From Alitta virens (lineage: Eukaryota > Annelida > Polychaeta > Phyllodocida > Nereididae), in the NCBI GenBank assembly GCA_932294295.1, contig OW028585.1, positions 29,806,720-29,870,719 of the forward strand: DNA of 64,000 nucleotides, in the 5' to 3' direction. Within the stretch, counting starts at the first letter, position 1. Every line of letters starts with the position of its first letter. Below, piece by piece: positions 1 through 11,880 of the stretch. The notes beneath the pieces were generated by a model. That model searched no databases. It had not been told where the DNA came from and saw only the letters and a list, made by a program, of their open reading frames with translations. The position numbers were made by a program, and so were the translations under genes.

Positions 1-302
1 CGATTCAGTGGATATATACTCCCAACTTTTTGGGAATGGGGGGGGGGGGAGGATGACCAATGCAATTACCCCCGAAATCCACAAAGGAAAATTACCTTTG
101 TTTTGGAACATGTTTTGATAAAACAATTTTACACTTTATATTGCATTTCAGCACAAGTTTATCTGTAAAAATAGCTTGGCATCAATAAACCACCATTACT
201 TTACCTCTTGACAAGTGTCCGCGCATTACTGTCTGGCAACACAGAGTCGCGGTTTGACAGACAAAGTATGCCTGCATACCCCCTCCCCCACCCTTCAAGA
301 CA
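1..302. repeat. Poly-G/poly-C bearing dispersed repeat
   Basis: Shares ATAGCTTGGCATC, CCTCTTGACAAGTGTC and a G homopolymer with 16495-16830, 31030-31300, 50560-50830 and 53620-53945. Confidence 0.75.
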
Positions 303-395
303 AACTGACACCCTCTGGTACAAGAGAAACTGACACCCTCTGGTTCAAGAGAAACTGACACCCTCTGGTACAAGAGAAACTGACACCCTCTGGTA
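303..395. repeat. 25-bp tandem repeat, about four copies
   Basis: Units of the form AACTGACACCCTCTGGTACAAGAGA with single-base variants, within a dispersed repeat. Confidence 0.8.
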
Positions 396-478
396 GATAC
401 ACATCTGGTTTGTGAATTTTGGTTCCTTATTACACTTGCACACATTTAAATTTCTGCAAATAGTTAGACAAGCAGACA

Positions 479-527
479 GGCAGACAGGTAGGTAGGTAGG
501 TAGGTAGGTAGATAGATAGTTATGGAA
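479..527. repeat. AGGT/AGAT microsatellite
   Basis: Tetranucleotide run at the tail of the SINE at 535-795; counterpart of the much longer run at 46826-47008. Confidence 0.85.
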
Positions 528-534
528 AGTGCAG

Positions 535-795
535 CCGCTAAGGCAAGTTCTTGCTGCTATCGAGGGTTGATTGATCAGGTGAGAGACAGGAGGAGTCCAT
601 CCATGTTGGACATTTATCCCATGGGTGGGATCTTCTACTTGCCTCAGCATAGACACTGAGTACAAGGGACTGCCAATTATATGTCTCATCGAAATGACAT
701 CCAGCTGGGATGATGCTCATGAAAGGTTGCCCAGGCCTGGGATTGAACCCGGGTCCTTCAGAGGACCAGGCGAGTGTCCAACCACTTGCTGAGGC
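535..795 (-). mobile_element. tRNA-derived SINE, minus strand
   Basis: The reverse strand has a B-box-like GGGTTCAATCCCAGGCC and a tail with GAGACATATAATTGGCAGTCC. Same insertion as 46600-46825 downstream of AKR-C exon 6. Confidence 0.7.
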
Positions 796-830
796 ATTAA
801 CGTATTATATATGTTAATCAATGCATTTAC

Positions 831-3800
831 CCTGGTCTGTTGGCGGAACCCAGAGGACTGTATGCCGTAACGCTAATGTCCTTGGATTGACAGAAGTTGA
901 CAAGTTGTTTGTTAGCCAAATAAGGATGAACTTCGACCTGAAAGAAATGAAGAGTTGTGGTAGTGAACTCATATACAGAAGAAACTCACTACATGTACTA
1001 AGACCACTTTTATGTTGAAAATGTAAGATTCAGTGAAGCTACAGGTAAGACTTCACTAAGTTTATAATTTAATAGTCTGAATGATACGATAAGACCACAA
1101 TAAAAACTATAAAATCTGATATTCCATTATGATGTGTTTCATTGCATATATCAGACTGTTGGTGAATGAGCCAACTGCAGTCATCTTATTTACAGCCAAT
1201 TTCATAGACTTTGAAACAAATTTCAGATTAAGTAATGTGAATCCAGGACTCCCATTCGCTGAGTGATTGACATAGTCAATGAAAGTCCTGGATTCACATG
1301 ACATCGTCTGGAGTTTCATTTCCAAGTCTGTGAAATCGTCTGTAAAGTTTATTACCTGATTAGTAGCAGGTTTGATGGTAGCATTATCCAAAATATGTTG
1401 TATCTGCTCGGTGTTGAAGTTGGAAATTCCAATGTGTTTGACGAGACCTTCTTCAACTAATTTCTCCATTTCCTGAAACATAAATGACATTTAAAAAGTT
1501 TTTCATAACAAAAGCAATATTCAAACGATTCATTGAGAAAACTATGTATTATTTATTGCATTTTATAATCACAAATATTTTTAGTGCAGTAGAATTCACT
1601 CAGAATGGTGTTTTTATTTGAAGTATTGTATATAGCTGACCATGCTTTAAGCAGAGAGACTATGACCAAACAATATGCATCAATGAATGTTAATCAAACT
1701 TGTAAATCAGAGGTTATTAAAAATAGTGAAAGTGGTTTGTTAGGAACTAAACTTAGCTAGACCTCTCTATTGATCCTAGCTGCCTTATGGTAAACTTGTC
1801 CATTTATTAGTATAGAAGCATACAGTGCTTGAGGACAATAGTAATTCCACTTATTTCAGCTCCAAAATAACTTGCCACTTTTAAATAGTTGTACTGGATG
1901 AAATTTACTTGTAATAAACCCTTTTCATATCAAACTGTACTTTTTTATGATAACCGGTTTTTCAAGTGTACCTTGTAAGTTTCTGTGGGATGAATATCTA
2001 CATAAATGAGGTTTCCTGCTTCGTCTCTGGGAAACTTCTCTTCTCCACACTGAATAAAACAAAAATAATATTGAACCACATTAGTCATAGAATTATTACA
2101 ATATCTCATTTCTAGGTTGTTATTGGACCATGAATTATTTAGTGCATTTTATTATCACAAATATTTTTAGTCCTTGAGAATTCAGTCAGAATGATGTTTT
2201 TATTAGTCTTGTATATATAGCTGACCATGCTTTAAGCGGAGAAACAATTACAATAAACAATATGCATCAAACAATGTTAATGAAAAGCATTTAAGTAAAA
2301 AGAAAAAAAAAGAAAGGAAAACTATGTGAAAATGTTATTTATTAGTCATGAAACATAAACATTATTTTTCTAGGACCCAATTTAGTGGCAATGTTCCACA
2401 GGTCCATATTTCTGTGGTTTCGGAGGCTTATAACTAAACGCAACAAAATATAACACAAGGAAATTAATAAGATACACAACTCACCTTGAAAGATATTGGC
2501 GAGTGAATGAGATATAAATCCAGATATTTCAGCTTCAGTAGTTCTAAGCTTTCTACTACATATTTCCTCACATCTTCTGGAGCATGGTGGCTATTCCATA
2601 ACTGAACAAATTTAATATAATAAAGACAAGTCACTTCACAATTGTATATCTACTGCATCAATTGATGTTATTTTATGTGCTTGATAATAAGTTTTGGTTT
2701 AAAATACAGAAAAGGGATAAGAAATTAATTTTAGAAACTTTCAGACAGGAAATGATTAGGTAACTATGTCATCAATAATGTTTGTAAAAAGAATAATTAA
2801 TAGGTCTTCAAAAATAAAACCAAAATTTGTGTACATGCAATATATCCTGTCACTTTAGTGACCATACTAGTTTCTAAAGGTTCCTTATTTGTGATTTGGG
2901 TTTCTGTTAGAATGCATAATACTCACTTTGCTGACCACAAAGAGATCCTCACGTTTTATGACTCCTTGAGAAATTTTCTCGGCTATGGCTGACCCGACTT
3001 CTGCCTCATTTCCATATACAAATGCACAGTCGATATGGCGATAACCAATGTCAATGGCTGTCTTCACTGCTGTTTCTACTTCGCCTGGCATGGACTATCA
3101 ACAAATTTAAATATAATCATCTAGTCAGACCAATAATTATTCAGTTGGTTTTGACATTGATAGATAAATATAAAACAATCCAGGTGAGCATCAAGAAGCT
3201 TATAGAGCCACCAACAAAATACCATGTTATCTTTGAATACCTATTAATTACCAGCTAATGTCACGAAAGGCATTTTTTCCTCATGGACTTCTTTGTACTC
3301 GGGTATAAGTGCATGTATTGTGATGTCATCAGTAGACAATGGCCATGGTGAGGTCACAGAGTGCAAGAACAATGAACAAGTAATGATGTCTTAATATATG
3401 ATGTAATCAACATGAGGTCAATGTCCTAATGGCTGCCATGTGAATAGGGTGTACAAGTCTGTGAGATACCCAAAGAATCTGAGGCATTTGAAACTAAACT
3501 AATTACAAATCTTTTCAATCGAAATGGCCCTGAGTGCAGTCATGCCAAATTGCCAGAGTCAGAGTTATTGGAATTCGTTTTACTCTGGTTCCGAGATAAG
3601 CCACTGATACAGTGCCTGATGTTGGTGTGGTGAACACCGGAGTTGTTGACGTCAACAGTGAAGTGCATGGGGAGTTCCAGAAAATTCTGCGAGAGAGAGG
3701 TTTTAGAATATATTGATATATATCACCCTGTTTATCCCAGAATGTTGGATCTGCCCCTGAATGTCAGAATTAAAGGCCACAACTTCGGTGTCTGCCACAT

Positions 3801-6800
3801 CTTTGGGCACCATATTCCAAAAATATAAAAATTTTGCGGAGAGGAAGTTGCAATTCTCTTAATTTTTGGATTTCTCTCAATTACCTTTGCTATTAGATTT
3901 GGATAAACCCAAATTCTAATATTTGAATGTTGAAGGCCAGTGGAATTTACTGCCACCCATTTGTTCCAAAAAATGTAACCTTTCCTCATGGTTTTCTTCA
4001 ACCACAATGAAGTGTTGCCAAGTGTTGGGTAGTATATAGTTTTATCCATAACCAACAAAAATGTTAGTTAACTGCTGACTATGAGGGATATAACTCACTT
4101 ATACTTCATCAGGTTACTAATTTGTTTAATTGTTTATTTTGTTTTGATGTCTTTATTTCACAAAACAAGTTCAGATTGCACTCGGGAAGGAGTTAACTAA
4201 CATTTTCATTGGTTATTGCCCACTCAAAACAATAGGAAAAAAAATCTAGGTGGAGTTTAATGATGGTTATGGTTTTATTATCAGTGACAACAATAAAAAG
4301 AATAGATATTATCTATGGTACTAAATCTCACATCCTTATTAAATTTGTTTATAGTCATAATTATAAAGAAACTGTTTCTCTTTTTCTTTTTTTTTTAAAT
4401 GAATGACTTCCCACAACTTCTTATCGAAAAACAATATTAGTATGATGTACCCAAATCCATTGATAACCATTGGTTTTAACAGTTTATTGATACTAGAGAT
4501 CGAATCATTTTCATATATCATCATGGACGTATTGCCTATTAGGCTGGGTAGGCTGAAGCCTAGAGCTCAAGAGCTCTGGGGGGCCCGTGACCAAAAAATC
4601 CAAATAAAAATCCAAATCAGGCACTTAGAATTTGTGTCAAGTCAGTCCTGTTGATGTAAGTTCCATTTAAGTTTTGTGTATTACAAGCATCATTCTAAAT
4701 GAGATTACAAGATAAATAAAATGGAAAAACACCTGTTGTAAATATCACAACTGAGTCTTCATTGATTTAGGATAATTTAACTTTTCATATAACAACAATA
4801 TTGTTAATGTAGAAATGTAGTAATTCACGATCATTTTAAGGCTTTTGTAAGGTCCCTCTGTCATTGACTCAGACCAAGAGCAAGAATTTAAGTTATTCCT
4901 CCTGCCCCAATGTCACACGTCCTATCAGCACCCAAGCTCAGACCTTACTCATAGCACAACGCCCCGCTTAACACCAGCAGCCCCTATCATGTGATACCCA
5001 CGCCATGGCAGTGGAAATACCCCACATTCTAGGTCAACAGCCTACCAGCATTCAAACACAACAGGATGCAGGTCATTACATCACATCCTCCTGATGAGAA
5101 GGCATGTCCTCATGCCTTCGGACGAGCTATGGACACCTTAAGTGCACCCAATACCTGGAGTTAATACAACTTTAACTTTAAAGTATTCATAAAACTCCCA
5201 TACCTTAAAAATCTAACAGTATGGAGGACCTGTGACTGGCGATCAGGAACACATAATAAACAAACATTCAAATTACAATGACAAAAACAATCCATGAACA
5301 TTGACAACCCAATGTCATAACCCCAATAATGCAAACATTCAAACAGACAACATTAAACTGACGGACAGACATTATTCATTCATTTTCACAAACAACTGTA
5401 ACAGAGTCACTTTGCAGTTCTTTTGCACAAGGCAAGCACGGTGTTCACACTGAACAAAGTTAAGTTCCTTTTTAAAAGTTTCTGTCACATTGACCCCGTG
5501 ACCTGGGCCAGCTGTCAACTGTCAAACTGACAGCTACACTTTTAAATGCTAAAATCCATGATTTGGGCTCTTTTTTTTCTAGAGTTCCATGTACTCTAAA
5601 TTGTGTATAAGCCCCTCCAGGGGCGTATTCCAATTGATAGTTCCATGGTAAGTGAAAAGAACACCCAAGTGTCTTATTTGTCACATCCGTCCTTGACCAA
5701 TGTTGCAGATGGGGGGGGGGCCATCTGGGTTGTCATTATGTTTTCCGGGGCAGGAGACTGGAGAGGCCCCAGGTTCAGCCAGCTGGAGAACCTAGTTCAG
5801 GGGGGCCTCTCTCCTTGCACATGTGATGACCTGCATCCTGCTGTGTTTGAATGCTAGTAGCCGTTGACCTGGAATGTGGGGTATTTCCCCTGCCATGGCG
5901 TGGGTATCACGTGATAGGGGCTGCTGGTGTTAAGCAGGGCGTTGTGCTCTGAGTAAGGTCTAAGCTATTGGGCAGATAGGACATATGTGACATTGGGACA
6001 GGAGGAATAAATATGTGAAACTTAAACTCTTGCTCTTGGTCTGAGTCAATCAGAGGGACCTTACAATTGGCGCCCGATGTGGGACTTGACTCAGTCCAAG
6101 GAGAGCTTCTGTGCTGCAAGGATTAACCTCGCATTGAGGAAGGATTATCTTTGACATAAGGATTATCTTTGACACTGACTTTGGCACATAGGAATTCCTC
6201 CTGCATTACTCACTGCAGTGGAGGCCGATAAGTGGTTTCACTTTCTTTGGTGTTAGTTGTTGCCCAGTCACATTGTTGATCTTTTTGACAATTTCTTGTT
6301 TGTCTTGTTTGAAATTTGTCTGGTTTGAAAAGATGCCAGGTACTTCGAATTTAAGACCCAGGCCTAATAGGGTGTTGCATCAGCCAGTTGACAGCCTCAT
6401 GGCTGGCCAGCTGACTGACACCCTACGTGGCTCCCAGTCAGGCAGGATGGTGGCTGGGGAGGCCACTCCCAGAATATGTGATATAGGGGCTGGGGCTGGA
6501 GCCGTAATGGCTGGCAATGCTGCCCCAAGTGCTCGTGCCCACCCCAGAAGGCATAGGAGACGTCGAGAGGCCCTTCCTCCTTTGTATGTTGGTCAGGGAG
6601 TTGCTTTTACTGATTATATGTTGGAGTTTGGGAGGGTGGCTGACTTTAATGGGTGGACTGATGAGGAACGTTGCTTTCATATGTGGACCAGCATAGATGG
6701 TCCAGCCCGTTTGAAAAATCGTGGAGCCGGATGGTAGACCAATTAAGGTCTCTGTTCTGTTCCACTAGGGCCCTTGATGCTTATAGAAATAAGGGGCCCA

Positions 6801-8636
6801 GATATGGATTTGGAGTCATATGGCCTGTTCCTGTTAGACCTTTCTCGTAAGGCCAATCCTGTGTCCACTGGGGAGGAACAAGAGAGGTTTGCAAAAGAGA
6901 GGTTCATTGATACCTCTGGGTCCACAGATCTGAGGTTTTGGTTGGGGGTCCTTAAACCAGCCACACTTCAGGATGCCATTGACCTGGCCACTCAGTACGA
7001 ATCTGCTTACCAAGCTGCCAAGCCCCATAAGCCTGACATTGGGCCCCCATGGGCTGTGGCCATGGTGCAAGCAGATGAGCCCAAGCCATTCCCCCTTCCC
7101 CAGGTGACTGGACCCCCATCTGGGGCCCCAGTCACCGAAGCCCAGGTGAGAGAAATTTTCTATTCCCATATGCAGGATGTCTTGGCAGGCCGAGGTGGAG
7201 ATGGAGTACAGCAATGATCGTTGCTGTGACCACACCTTTTTCCCACTTCTGATGAGTCCCTTGACACTGGGACCTCAGAGGGCAATAGGGGTGAGAAGGA
7301 TGACATATTTTTGGGGTCCTCATTGGGTGGTGCGTAGGATAGGGGAGGTCAATTATGAAATTGAGTCCCCAGCCTCTGGAAAGTGACCCTTACACTGACC
7401 CTTCACTGTATAGTGGTGGTGACCAGGCGGCCCCCTCGCCTGGCTGTGAAGAATCCGCCCCTGACGCTGAGGTGCGGAATGCCACAGGCCATGCCTCCTG
7501 ATGCTGGGGAGCCAAATGTGAGTGTTGTTGTTCAAACAATTCAATTTATTGACATCACATTGGTCACTTTCAGTGGGCAGTGATATAGTAATCTTGGCAC
7601 TCATATCAATCAGTATTACATACACACACTTTTTAATCACAAAATTAATAGTATCTTATAATCTTTTGAATTTTTACTTCTAGTTTCTTTGCAAAATGTT
7701 GCGGTATATTAAATCTAAACTTTAATTTTACCCTTTACTTCATCTATTTAAGAGCATTGAGTGCTGAATACTGCTTGTTATAAATCAATAATAATAATAA
7801 TGATCATGATTTATTAAATTTTATTTATTGATAACATTTTCATGGCCAAACACTAAATGGAAAATATCCCTTAAAATCAGTAATCCGGTCTATGCCCATA
7901 ATTGATGCTAGGTGAAGGACATATATTTCTCCATGTGGTCATTAACTGCATTTCTAAGGGCTTATTTAATAGCAATATTATCATGATGGTTTTGCTAATG
8001 CGCAAGTTCATGGGACTAACTCGTCTGAAAAACAGATTTAAATTACCACAACTGGTGGACATTAGCCATACAATGTAAAATAAAATGGACTATGCTTCTT
8101 ATGTGTTGTGAAAAAAAAAATCTTTATTACATCATATTTCTTAATAACGTTTTTTAATGGTAGTCAGAACATAGATGTCCTACTTTTTTGTACACCTTTA
8201 GTTCCCGTTTTCTAAGCTTGGTTATTTCTGTGGTGTGATTTTTTCCAAAAGCACAATACACAGGGGTGGGGGCTCTGCTTATCTGTTTCTGTATATCATT
8301 AGGCAACTCTAGTGAAATGTCTGAATAGATTTGATTGTGATTGAATATAATCTCCATATATGTATATTTAAATTTATTACACGTACTTATTATGTTGTGA
8401 ACATAATAAGCCTTTTAACATTGATATGCATGGCAACATCCTAAGGTGGTGCAAAATGTTTTTCTGAACCCTGTCACATGGGCTAGTCTGTGACCCTTTT
8501 TTTGTAGTTGTATCAGCTGAGCACAGTAAATGGGACATCAACAATCTTTCATAATAAATGTACATACCTCCCATGTACCTAATCCAATGATAGGCATATG
8601 CATACCCCTGCCAATAGGAATAACTGGTTTAGCCAT
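831..8636 (-). CDS. Aldo-keto reductase copy A, exons 1-6 (3' part outside window)
   Basis: NADPH-dependent AKR1-type oxidoreductase by family resemblance; substrate unknown. Exons on the minus strand: 8568-8636, 2927-3094, 2485-2601, 1972-2049, 1356-1472 and 831-937, all with GT-AG borders and the same phases and lengths as copies B and C. The start is the ATG of [15 protein letters not shown]. The catalytic tetrad is visible: Asp and Tyr of [11 protein letters not shown], Lys of VVSK, His of LIHSP. The usual IHWP tryptophan is serine, as in copy C. Exon 6 ends CCAGG where B and C end CCATG, so the conserved Trp of RPW would become Gly if exon 7 starts with G as in the paralogues. Exons 7-9 would lie left of position 1. 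Intron 1 (5.5 kb) carries an LTR element fragment. Introns match copy C closely, so this is a recent inverted duplicate. Functional status is unknown. Confidence 0.85.
1193..1345 (-). repeat. Fold-back element beside AKR-A exon 5
   Basis: Arms such as CATGTGAATCCAGGACT and its complement can pair around a short loop. It begins about 20 nt after the exon 5 donor and occurs at the same site in copies B and C. Confidence 0.75.
3560..3925 (-). pseudogene. NAT16-like exon 3 relic in AKR-A intron 1
   Basis: Minus-strand translation contains [15 protein letters not shown], aligning with ERNPTIKNIAIASPH of exon 3 of the acetyltransferase gene at 24912-30542. The relic also preserves the exon end and first intron bases (GGAACCAGAGTAA, then sequence like GAATTTCA). 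A non-homologous stretch interrupts it. It has no intact acceptor or coding continuity, so it is not expected to be expressed as NAT protein. Confidence 0.7.
4050..4216. mobile_element. MITE with AACAAAAATGTTAGTTAACT ends, copy in AKR-A intron 1
   Basis: About 165 bp, with terminal inverted repeats around ATGTTAGTTAACT and AGTTAACTAACAT. Shared by position with the copy in AKR-C, so inserted before the A/C duplication. Confidence 0.7.
4846..5080 (-). mobile_element. LTR of a Ty3/gypsy-like element, inverted copy
   Basis: About 235 bp, reading on the minus strand from TGTAATGACCTGCATCCTG to ACCTTACA, i.e. TG...CA ends. It is the reverse complement of the LTR at 5822-6065 with clear divergence. 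Its orientation is opposite to the nearby gag, so these two LTRs do not form a normal pair; the locus is rearranged or contains two insertions. Confidence 0.75.
5081..5821. other. Sequence between the two inverted LTRs
   Basis: No coding sequence recognised. It contains a G homopolymer at about 5709-5718 and simple AT-rich stretches. It is absent from the matching place in AKR-C intron 1 and so came in with the element insertion. Confidence 0.5.
5822..6085 (+). mobile_element. LTR plus primer-binding site of a Ty3/gypsy-like element
   Basis: LTR 5822-6065 runs from TGTGATGACCTGCATCC to ACCTTACA. Two bases later comes TGGCGCCCGATGTGGGAC (6068-6085), the classic start of a tRNA primer-binding site. 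It reads into the gag remnant on the same strand. Confidence 0.82.
6333..7515 (+). pseudogene. Truncated, frameshifted gag of the LTR element
   Basis: Starts around the Met of MPGTSNLRP after the primer-binding site. The arginine-rich segment and the [18 protein letters not shown] region resemble the capsid-like start of Ty3/gypsy Gag. Two compensating frame shifts, at about 6720 and 6790, break the reading frame; the frame then continues through [13 protein letters not shown] to about 7217 and decays. The element stops abruptly at about 7515, where sequence shared with AKR-C intron 1 resumes; no protease or polymerase follows. It is absent from copy C, so it inserted after the A/C duplication or was lost in C. 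Confidence 0.75.
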
Positions 8637-8748
8637 GATGCTGTGAAATCTGATAATCCCAACAGGTTTGATGTTAAACAGTAGGAGGTATGAACAATGA
8701 TGAATAGATCACAGAATCAAGCACTTAGCTCACCATGCAGCCAGCTGG

Positions 8749-9058
8749 TGGCGCCACAGATGGATAATACTAGAACTATTTTCTCACTGGCCCCATTTAA
8801 TCCTCATTAAAATCACCATAAACTGAGCATTCAGGGACAGTTGCAAGTAAAGATTAAAAAAAACTCCTATTTTAGGAAAAGTGGTCATTTTCTATATCCT
8901 GGACACAATTAAGCCACACAGGACCTTAATAAATGTACTATTTAAACATGATATTTCAGTAAAAATAATATCTTTCAACCTGTTTTCAATATTTACAGAA
9001 ATCCATTGCTATGGGGCCAGTGAGAAAATAGTTCTAGTATTATCCATCTGTGGCGCCA
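8749..9058. mobile_element. MITE with perfect 48-bp terminal inverted repeats
   Basis: The first 48 bp (TGGCGCCACAGATGGATAAT...) and the last 48 bp (9011-9058) are exact reverse complements; total length 310 bp. No coding capacity. No obvious target-site duplication, and no similarity to the other MITEs here. It lies about 110 bp upstream of the AKR-A start codon and is absent upstream of B and C. Confidence 0.85.
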
Positions 9059-9149
9059 ATTAATTAATTAATCAATCTAGACATAAAAAGATGTAATAAA
9101 ATAATTAAATTACATCTTTTTATGTCTAGATTGATTAATTAATTAATTG
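9057..9149. repeat. Perfect hairpin, 41-bp arms and 11-bp loop
   Basis: Arm 9057-9097 (CAATTAATTAATTAATCAAT...) is the exact reverse complement of 9109-9149; the loop is AT-only. It abuts the 3' end of the MITE with two shared bases. Such a perfect palindrome implies recent origin or active homogenisation. Confidence 0.92.
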
Positions 9150-10317
9150 ACAACGAATTTGAACTGCTGATGACTAACAGTACTAGAGAATCAATACATA
9201 AATGGTATATAATTTGATTTATGATTCATTTAATTATAATTGATACATTTTTTATTTTTTTTAATATTTTCTTTTAATTATTTCAACAATTCATGATAAA
9301 TTTGATTGGTTGTTTAAAGATAGTACTTGGAGAATAAATACATAAATTGTTATATAATTTGATTAATGATTTATTAAACAATCATTGATATATTTTTATT
9401 TCTTTTAGTTTTCTATTATTGATTTGGATTTTGGATTTGAATTTTTGGGAGATAACAATAAAATATTTGAGAAATATAGAATTTTAATAATATGATTTGA
9501 TTTCTTTAATGATGCCAGCACCATGTAAATTAACAGATTAATTAATTAATAATTATCTATTATATATTTTTATATCAGTTCATTGCTTGATTAACCAATT
9601 AATAATGAATATGAATGGCTGTTTATGCTAGTACTTAATGAATCAATAAATGGTTATATGATTTGATTAATTAATTTACTAAAATTCTATAGGTGGAACT
9701 AGCCTGGTCTGGCATATTACGTAGAGTTGGGTCCAGCTTAAAATAGCCTGATATGAAGCCCACATATATTACTACAATCCCCCCCCCCCCTCCTTGCAAT
9801 ACTGGTGTATTAAAGCCCCACCCCAGATAGGCCCAATTTGATGTGTATAACCAGGGGCAGATATGTGGATGGGGAGGGGGAGTTACGTATGTTTGTGTAT
9901 GTCTTAAGCTACAGGTTTCAGTGACTTCTAAGCTGTGCTACAACACACGGACCTTGACATTCAAGGGTAAAGTGTAAATTTAAGCAATGAAACTTACTTT
10001 AATAGTTAAATTTGTGACACGACAAATGTATACCGTGTATTGACTGTGCTGTCAATAAGGTATGGTAGTCAACCAGCTACAGTTGCATTGTGCTCCATTA
10101 GCCTTTGAACTACTTGGTCACCTGTAAAAAGAAATAACATGTTCTATGTAATGGACTAAACCGTTGTGACAAATTACTATACTATCAATAATCTGTAGTC
10201 TTACAAAAAAAAGTTACATGGCACTTAAGTAGCCTTTAAGCTACCTGTCATTATTAAATGAGACATTTTTTGGGAGCCCTTATAGCAAACGACAATGCTA
10301 TAACTGAGGTATGGTAG
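9150..10317. other. AT-rich intergenic DNA with degenerate repeats
   Basis: Three diverged copies of an AT-rich motif like AATCAATACATAAATGGTAT occur at about 9185, 9335 and 9640. A C homopolymer at 9780-9790 is followed by unrelated sequence. No gene recognised. Confidence 0.5.
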
Positions 10318-11870
10318 TCTAACAGCTAGGGTTAGGGTTATTTGGGTGTACTCACAAACATGATACAAATGGTTAGATAGCATTTTTGCTAGTTTTTGCA
10401 GAAAACTAGTCAATTCGCTAGTTCATTGATATTTGGCAAAATAGTGGCCCTTATTAATAATGTAAGAGCATTATATCCATTCATTAATGATTATCTAATG
10501 CATAGTGAAGCACAATAAAACATGATCTCTTAATAATAATAATTATCATGTGAAATATTTTGACAGAAAATGCATGTACCTTGACAAATGTTACATTTTT
10601 ACAAATTCCGACCATGTCTGGAAGACTGGAAATGGGAAGAACTGCAGTTTTATGGTTCAATGGCAGTAATTTATACTAATTGTTACCCAGTATAAAACAA
10701 AAATTTAATGCTCACAAACATGATACAAATGGCTAGATAGCATTTGCTCTAGTCAATTCGCTAGTTCATGGAAATTTGGCAACTTAGTTGCCCCTATTAG
10801 TATGCTAATCAACAAAAGAGCATTATATCCATTCTTCAATGAGTATCTAATGCATAGTAAAGCACCATAAAACTTGATATCTTAATACAATAATTATCTT
10901 GTGAAATATCTTGATATAAACTGTATGTACCTCGACCAATGCTAAATTTTAACTATTTCTGACCAAGACTGGAAGTCAAGAAATTGAAAGAGCTCCAGTT
11001 TTACAGTTTCCTTGCAGTAATTTATACTAATTAGTGCTATTCTTAGCAGTTACCAAGGATAAACCACAAATTCAATGCTCCTCAACATGATACAAATGGT
11101 TAGATAGCATTTTTGCTAGTTTTTGCAGAAAACTAGTCAATTCGCTAGTTCATGGATATTTGGCAATATAGTGGCCCTTATTAATATTTTAATCAATGTA
11201 AGAGCATTATATCCATTCATTAATGATTATCTAATGCATAGTAAAGCTCAATAAAACATGATCTCTTAATAATAATAATTATCTTGTGAAATATCTTAAC
11301 ATAAATGTATGTACCTCGACAAATGTTAAATTTTAACTATTTCCGACCATGTCTGGAAGACTGGAATTGGGTAGAACTGCAGTTTTATGGTTTCCTTGCA
11401 CTAATTTATACTAATTATTGCTATTCTTAGCAGTTACCCAGTTTAAAACACAAATTTAATGCTCACAAACATGGTACATTATTACCCAATTCGCTAGTTC
11501 ATGGATATTTGGCAACTTAGTTGCCCCTATTAGTATGCTAATCAACAAAAGAGCATTATATCCATTCATCAATGAGTATCTAATGCATAGTAAAGCACAA
11601 TAAAACTTGATCTCTTAATACAATAATCATCTTGTGAAATATCTTGATATAAACTGTATGATATAAATGGCTAGATAGCATTTTCACTAGTTTTTGCAGA
11701 AAACTAGTCAGTTAGCTAGTTGATGGATATACGATAAAATCTTGGCCCCAATTAGTATGCTAATCAGCCAAAGAGTATTTATACTCATTCAATACTTAGT
11801 ATGTAACACATAGTAAAGCAGAATAAAACTGGAACTCTTATATGACAATTTTCATATGATATAAACTGCA
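10318..11870 (+). repeat. Satellite array, about four units of 360-380 bp
   Basis: Units begin with CTCACAAACATGATACAAATGG or a variant near 10348, 10711, 11081 and 11461, with a partial unit near 11657. Recurrent segments include GAAAACTAGTCAATTCGCTAG and GAGCATTATATCCATTC. Units differ by several substitutions and indels, so the array is not freshly amplified. No coding sequence. Confidence 0.85.
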
Positions 11871-11880
11871 TACACCCTGA

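Noticed and set aside
10318..11870. CRISPR-like or phage-like repeat array
   Set aside because: Units are about 370 bp, directly adjacent and diverged, without short spacers; the host is eukaryotic.
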